Shown here in pieces: positions 23,030 through 25,739 of a stretch of 25,739 nt of DNA (positions within the stretch are counted from its first letter, which is position 1; each line of letters begins with the position of its first letter). Made by a program: the position numbers and the translations under genes. Source of the DNA: an uncultured Actinomycetes bacterium (GTDB lineage Bacteria; Actinomycetota; Actinomycetes; Nanopelagicales; Nanopelagicaceae); assembly GCA_903916775.1 (NCBI GenBank), contig CAIWXY010000158.1:1-25739 (forward strand), given 5' to 3'. Below the pieces are notes generated by a model. That model was not told the DNA's origin, searched no databases, and was given only the letters and a program-made list of their open reading frames with translations.

Positions 23030-23986
23030 CTACGGATTAGTTGTTGCAGGTGCGCCTGAGGTTGCTGGAGCGCCAGCTCCCGCGGCGGCGCCAGCAGAAG
23101 CTCCACCTGAACGACCTGCAAAACCTCCGCCAGCACCTCCACCGCCGCCACCGAATGACAATCCGAGAGACTTCATGCAGCCCTGGAGCGCAGTCATAGT
23201 GGTTGGGTCTTGGAAGTTAGGACGTTGGCCAGGTGTAATAGTTACGCCAGCCTTTGTGAGACAGGCTGTCAAGGCAGGATTGCTAAACATTCCGCCACCG
23301 CGAGCACCGCTGCCAGCTGAAGAACCGCCTGCAGGAGCACCAGCTGGCGCACCGGTAGAGGCAGTGGATCCAGGAGCGCCAGAAGCGCCGCCCTTATAAC
23401 CTGAATGCGTACCGCTCTTAGAAGCTGATGTACCGGTACCGCCTGCAGCTGGACCACCAGTAAATCCACCAGCAGCTCCACCTGCGGCGCTAGCGCCACC
23501 AGCGAATCCACCAGTCGAAGCACCAGGAGCACCGGTATCGGTGATGCGAGCATTGTCGCCAGCCTTCAGTGATGCAGCTTGAGTTGGGTCAGTAAGAGTG
23601 ATGGTCACTGTGCTTCCTGAAACTTTTGCGATTGAACCGGTGATGCGAACACCAAATCCGCCACCGCCACCAAATCCACCACCACTGCCACCGAAACTAC
23701 TTCCACCACCACTACCGCCACCGAATCCACCTGATGAGGCTAAACGTGCGAAGGTAGAACGAAGTGACGAGACGTTTGTTGTAGAAGAGCTTGTTGCAGA
23801 GTGATGTCCATACCAGGCACCAACAGAGAGCAGTGCTACGGCAACAGTGAGTACACCAAGAATCTTTGTGTACTTATTTGTCCAAGAGAATGTTCCCTTA
23901 GCCAATTCTTCGGCGAGATGATTATCAACCGGATTAGCAAAGAGGTCGAAATCTTCTGGAGACGTTGGGTTTTTGTCATTACTCAT
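23030..23986 (-). CDS. Glycine-rich membrane-anchored protein encoded with a MacB-type transporter
   Basis: A 318-aa protein from ATG 23986; the frame is open further to 24055 but lies inside the permease gene. Residues 1-38 are hydrophilic and acidic (cytoplasmic), 41-59 form a single membrane span (KILGVLTVAVALLSVGAWY), and the rest is exported. The outer part has a Gly/Ser tract (86-111), a short beta-rich segment (VRITGSIAKVSGSTVTITL, 113-131, DUF5666-like), a Gly/Ala/Ser/Pro tract (152-232), a compact element with two Cys (C242 and C270, ALTACLTKAGV and ALQGCMKSLG), and a Gly/Ala tail. It overlaps the permease gene by 8 bases, so it belongs to the transporter operon. It could be an accessory or substrate of the pump. 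I do not recognise a named family. Confidence 0.8.
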   Translation of the reverse strand: MSNDKNPTSPEDFDLFANPVDNHLAEELAKGTFSWTNKYTKILGVLTVAVALLSVGAWYGHHSATSSSTTNVSSLRSTFARLASSGGFGGGSGGGSSFGGSGGGFGGGGGFGVRITGSIAKVSGSTVTITLTDPTQAASLKAGDNARITDTGAPGASTGGFAGGASAAGGAAGGFTGGPAAGGTGTSASKSGTHSGYKGGASGAPGSTASTGAPAGAPAGGSSAGSGARGGGMFSNPALTACLTKAGVTITPGQRPNFQDPTTMTALQGCMKSLGLSFGGGGGGAGGGFAGRSGGASAGAAAGAGAPATSGAPATTNP

Positions 23987-25205
23987 AACGAAGTGCCTCG
24001 ATTGGTCGTAGTGATGCTGCTCTACTTGCTGGGTAGCCACCGAAGAAGATTCCAATAAGGATACTTACTCCGAAAGCCAAAATAACTGAGAGTGGTTCGA
24101 TAACTGGCTTGGTACCAGCGATCGTGAAGTTAGAACCGATGTATCCGCCGATTACCCCCAATAAACCACCTACTACCGAGAGAATCGTTGCCTCAATCAG
24201 GAACTGAGTCAGAATTGCGCTCTTTGGTGCACCGATAGCCTTGCGGATACCGATCTCGCGCGTGCGTTCAATCACTGTTACCAGCATGATGTTGGTAATA
24301 CCGATTCCACCTACGAGCAACGAAATTCCTGCAACCGCGCCGAGCAAGACGGTGAAAGTTGCCGAGCTTGATGAGGATGTTGCTAGGAGCTGAGCTGCGT
24401 TAAATGTGGAGTAATCACGCTTAGAAACGCTATGAATCTGGTGCTGCTGATCCATAATCGCGTAGATCTCATTCTGGGCTGCAGTTGTTGCAGTAGATGA
24501 CTTGGCTTCTACTGTGATGTTTGAAAGTGAACTGGTGGCGCCAGTAAGAGTGTTCTGCACCGCTGTCAGCGGAGCAATTACTAACGAGTCGCCATCTTGG
24601 AATCCAGAAGATCCCTTCACTGCAGTCAGGCCAACAATGGTAAATGGAATTCCACCGCACTTCATTACTTTGCCGATTGGATTATCAGTTCCAAAGAGCG
24701 CTGTAGCTGTGGTCTGGCCAATATCAGCAACGCGACGTCCCTGGGTGACATCATCGACAGAGAAGAAATTTCCTTTTTGAAGCGGAGTATTCGATATCTC
24801 GAAATAAGATGGCCACGATCCCACAAATGTTCCAGGTGTCGTGGTGTTGGCACCGACAGCACATGTGGCATTCGCGTTTTGGATTGGAGCAACCTGCTTG
24901 ATATCTGGAGCAAGTCGTGTGTTCATCAACGCGTAAGCGTTGGCAACAGTGAGTGGTTTGGTATTGCTTGCTACACCGCGAGAGCGAGGACCAAATCCGC
25001 CAGATGCACCAGAGCGCACTGTGATGGAGTTAGTACCAAGGCGATCGAGTGATGCCTGCACGGACTTCGCGGAACCGTTACCGACAGCAATTAGCACAAT
25101 CACCGACATGACACCGATCATGATGCCAAGGGTGGTTAGGAAGGTGCGAAGACGGTTGATGGTGAGTCCGCGCAATGCGAACTTAATGATCTCAAATAGG
25201 CTCAC
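23979..25205 (-). CDS. MacB/FtsX-type ABC transporter permease
   Basis: A 408-aa permease with the MacB arrangement: TM1 about 18-42 (LRTFLTTLGIMIGVMSVIVLIAV), a large extracytoplasmic MacB_PCD domain (about 45-280), then three C-terminal membrane segments (LLGAVAGISLLVGGIGITNIML, ILSVVGGLLGVIGGYIGS, ILAFGVSILIGIFFGGYP). The cytoplasmic loop ERTREIGIRKAIGA is the FtsX-family coupling helix region. These act as mechanotransmission ABC systems exporting peptides, lipids or small molecules in concert with an adaptor. The start is GTG at 25205, overlapping the ATPase stop (GTGA). A SGASGGFGPRSRG stretch near 65-77 echoes the Gly-rich partner. The substrate is unknown. Confidence 0.93.
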   Translation of the reverse strand: MSLFEIIKFALRGLTINRLRTFLTTLGIMIGVMSVIVLIAVGNGSAKSVQASLDRLGTNSITVRSGASGGFGPRSRGVASNTKPLTVANAYALMNTRLAPDIKQVAPIQNANATCAVGANTTTPGTFVGSWPSYFEISNTPLQKGNFFSVDDVTQGRRVADIGQTTATALFGTDNPIGKVMKCGGIPFTIVGLTAVKGSSGFQDGDSLVIAPLTAVQNTLTGATSSLSNITVEAKSSTATTAAQNEIYAIMDQQHQIHSVSKRDYSTFNAAQLLATSSSSSATFTVLLGAVAGISLLVGGIGITNIMLVTVIERTREIGIRKAIGAPKSAILTQFLIEATILSVVGGLLGVIGGYIGSNFTIAGTKPVIEPLSVILAFGVSILIGIFFGGYPASRAASLRPIEALRYE

Positions 25206-25739
25206 GCAACACGCTCCTTATTGAGTTCATCGCTGATGATCTTGCCATCGCGCATGCGAACAATTCGCTTTGCACGATCTGCAACCTCTTGTTCGTGTGT
25301 AATCACGACAATTGTTCGACCGGCGGCATTGATCTGATCGAAGAGATCGAGCAGGTCTGCAGTTGATTTGGAATCCAAGGCACCGGTTGGCTCATCGGCG
25401 AGCAAGAGCGATGGTCGAGTTGCAAGCGCCCGAGCCACAGCAACACGTTGCTGTTGGCCACCAGAAAGCTCAGTTGGCTCATGATCCACACGCTCAGCCA
25501 AACCCACTACTTCTAGGGCTTTAAGCGCACGCATTTTGCGCTCGGCGGGCTTGATGCCCTGATACGCCATAGGAAGTTCTACGTTCTTAAGCGCACTGGT
25601 CCGAGGGATCAAGTTGAAGGATTGGAAGATGAACCCGATTCTGCGGCCACGAAGGATCGCAAGTCCGTTTTCATTGAGCGAGGAGATCTCAATTCCGTCT
25701 AGGTAGTACTCACCTGAAGTCATGATGTCGAGCGCGCCG
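25202..25739 (-). CDS. MacB-type ABC transporter ATP-binding protein (5' end outside window)
   Basis: Partial: the frame stays open to the right edge ([15 protein letters not shown]), so the start and Walker A lie beyond it and the Met at 25723 is internal. Visible motifs in order: Q-loop [11 protein letters not shown], signature [15 protein letters not shown], Walker [14 protein letters not shown]-loop VVITHE. The [17 protein letters not shown] and DEPTGALDS sequence is typical of the LolD/MacB group energising FtsX-type permeases. Its TGA overlaps the permease GTG, so the two are coupled. An HlyD/MacA-like adaptor gene may lie upstream outside the window; that is a prediction from the usual order. 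Confidence 0.93.
   Translation of the reverse strand, partial: GALDIMTSGEYYLDGIEISSLNENGLAILRGRRIGFIFQSFNLIPRTSALKNVELPMAYQGIKPAERKMRALKALEVVGLAERVDHEPTELSGGQQQRVAVARALATRPSLLLADEPTGALDSKSTADLLDLFDQINAAGRTIVVITHEQEVADRAKRIVRMRDGKIISDELNKERVA

Noticed and set aside
23016..23399. Proline/alanine-rich + strand frame
   Set aside because: It is the complement of the glycine-rich coding sequence (GGN codons read as CC-rich). The minus frame has a membrane span, overlaps its operon neighbour and makes structural sense.
23987..24055. N-terminal extension of the glycine-rich protein
   Set aside because: It would overlap the permease gene by over 70 bases. ATG 23986 gives a normal short overlap and a sensible cytoplasmic N-terminus before the membrane span.

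Overview
The window reads as a stretch of a compact actinobacterial chromosome, roughly half G+C by eye. Lineage markers are mycothiol glycosyltransferase MshA, nitrogen regulator GlnR, SenX3/RegX3 next to PhoU, CarD, an LpqE-like lipoprotein beside carD, and a fused IspDF. Tight spacing, start/stop overlaps, moderate G+C and many leaderless-type starts fit a streamlined freshwater actinobacterium (acI / Nanopelagicales-like); that placement is inference. From memory, the order rlmB-cysS-ispDF-carD-lpqE matches the Rv3579c-Rv3584 block of Mycobacterium tuberculosis, and phoU-senX3-regX3, mshA and glnR lie in one broad region in Streptomyces, so most of this is inherited core synteny.

Layout. 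1-2275 (-): 5' part of a large secreted protein with Ig-like repeats, running off the left edge. 2356-2430 (-): tRNA-Thr(UGU). 2556-3500 (+): exopolyphosphatase ppx. 3526-6494 (-): ppk1 and a NUDIX/histidine-phosphatase fusion. 6590-10494 (-): carD, ispDF, cysS, rlmB. 10614-11150 (+): LpqE-like lipoprotein. 11164-12972 (-): senX3-regX3, divergent from phoU (13115-13771, +). 13788-18326 (-): ygfZ, a 52-aa membrane peptide, a nitrobindin-like gene, asparaginase, mshA, gpmA. 18336-18749 (-): Fur-family regulator, divergent from glnR (18782-19501, +). 19512-20723 (-): secreted fibronectin-III protein. 20802-22978 (-): UPF0303, PfkB sugar kinase and aldose epimerase. 23030-25739 (-): MacB-type ABC ATPase (cut by the right edge), permease, and a glycine-rich membrane-anchored protein.

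How they fit together. Phosphate is the main theme: polyphosphate synthesis (ppk1), breakdown (ppx) and the phosphate-sensing trio senX3/regX3/phoU, with candidate RegX3/PhoP-type direct-repeat boxes before ppk1 and between senX3 and phoU. Nitrogen (glnR, asparaginase), metal/Fe-S/heme (Fur, YgfZ, nitrobindin-like), thiol (mshA, cysS) and central carbon genes (gpmA, pfkB-galM) are interleaved. No gene-free stretch exceeds 300 bases; the longest gaps are about 125 to 140 bases and hold promoters.

The least routine observations are a TANNNT hexamer exactly six bases before the start codon of 11 genes, three of them built from the stop codon of the preceding gene; a SenX3 with no membrane segment; a nitrobindin-like protein with Tyr where the axial heme His is expected; and a glycine-rich protein encoded with a MacB permease. 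I see no CRISPR, prophage, transposon or defence system here.
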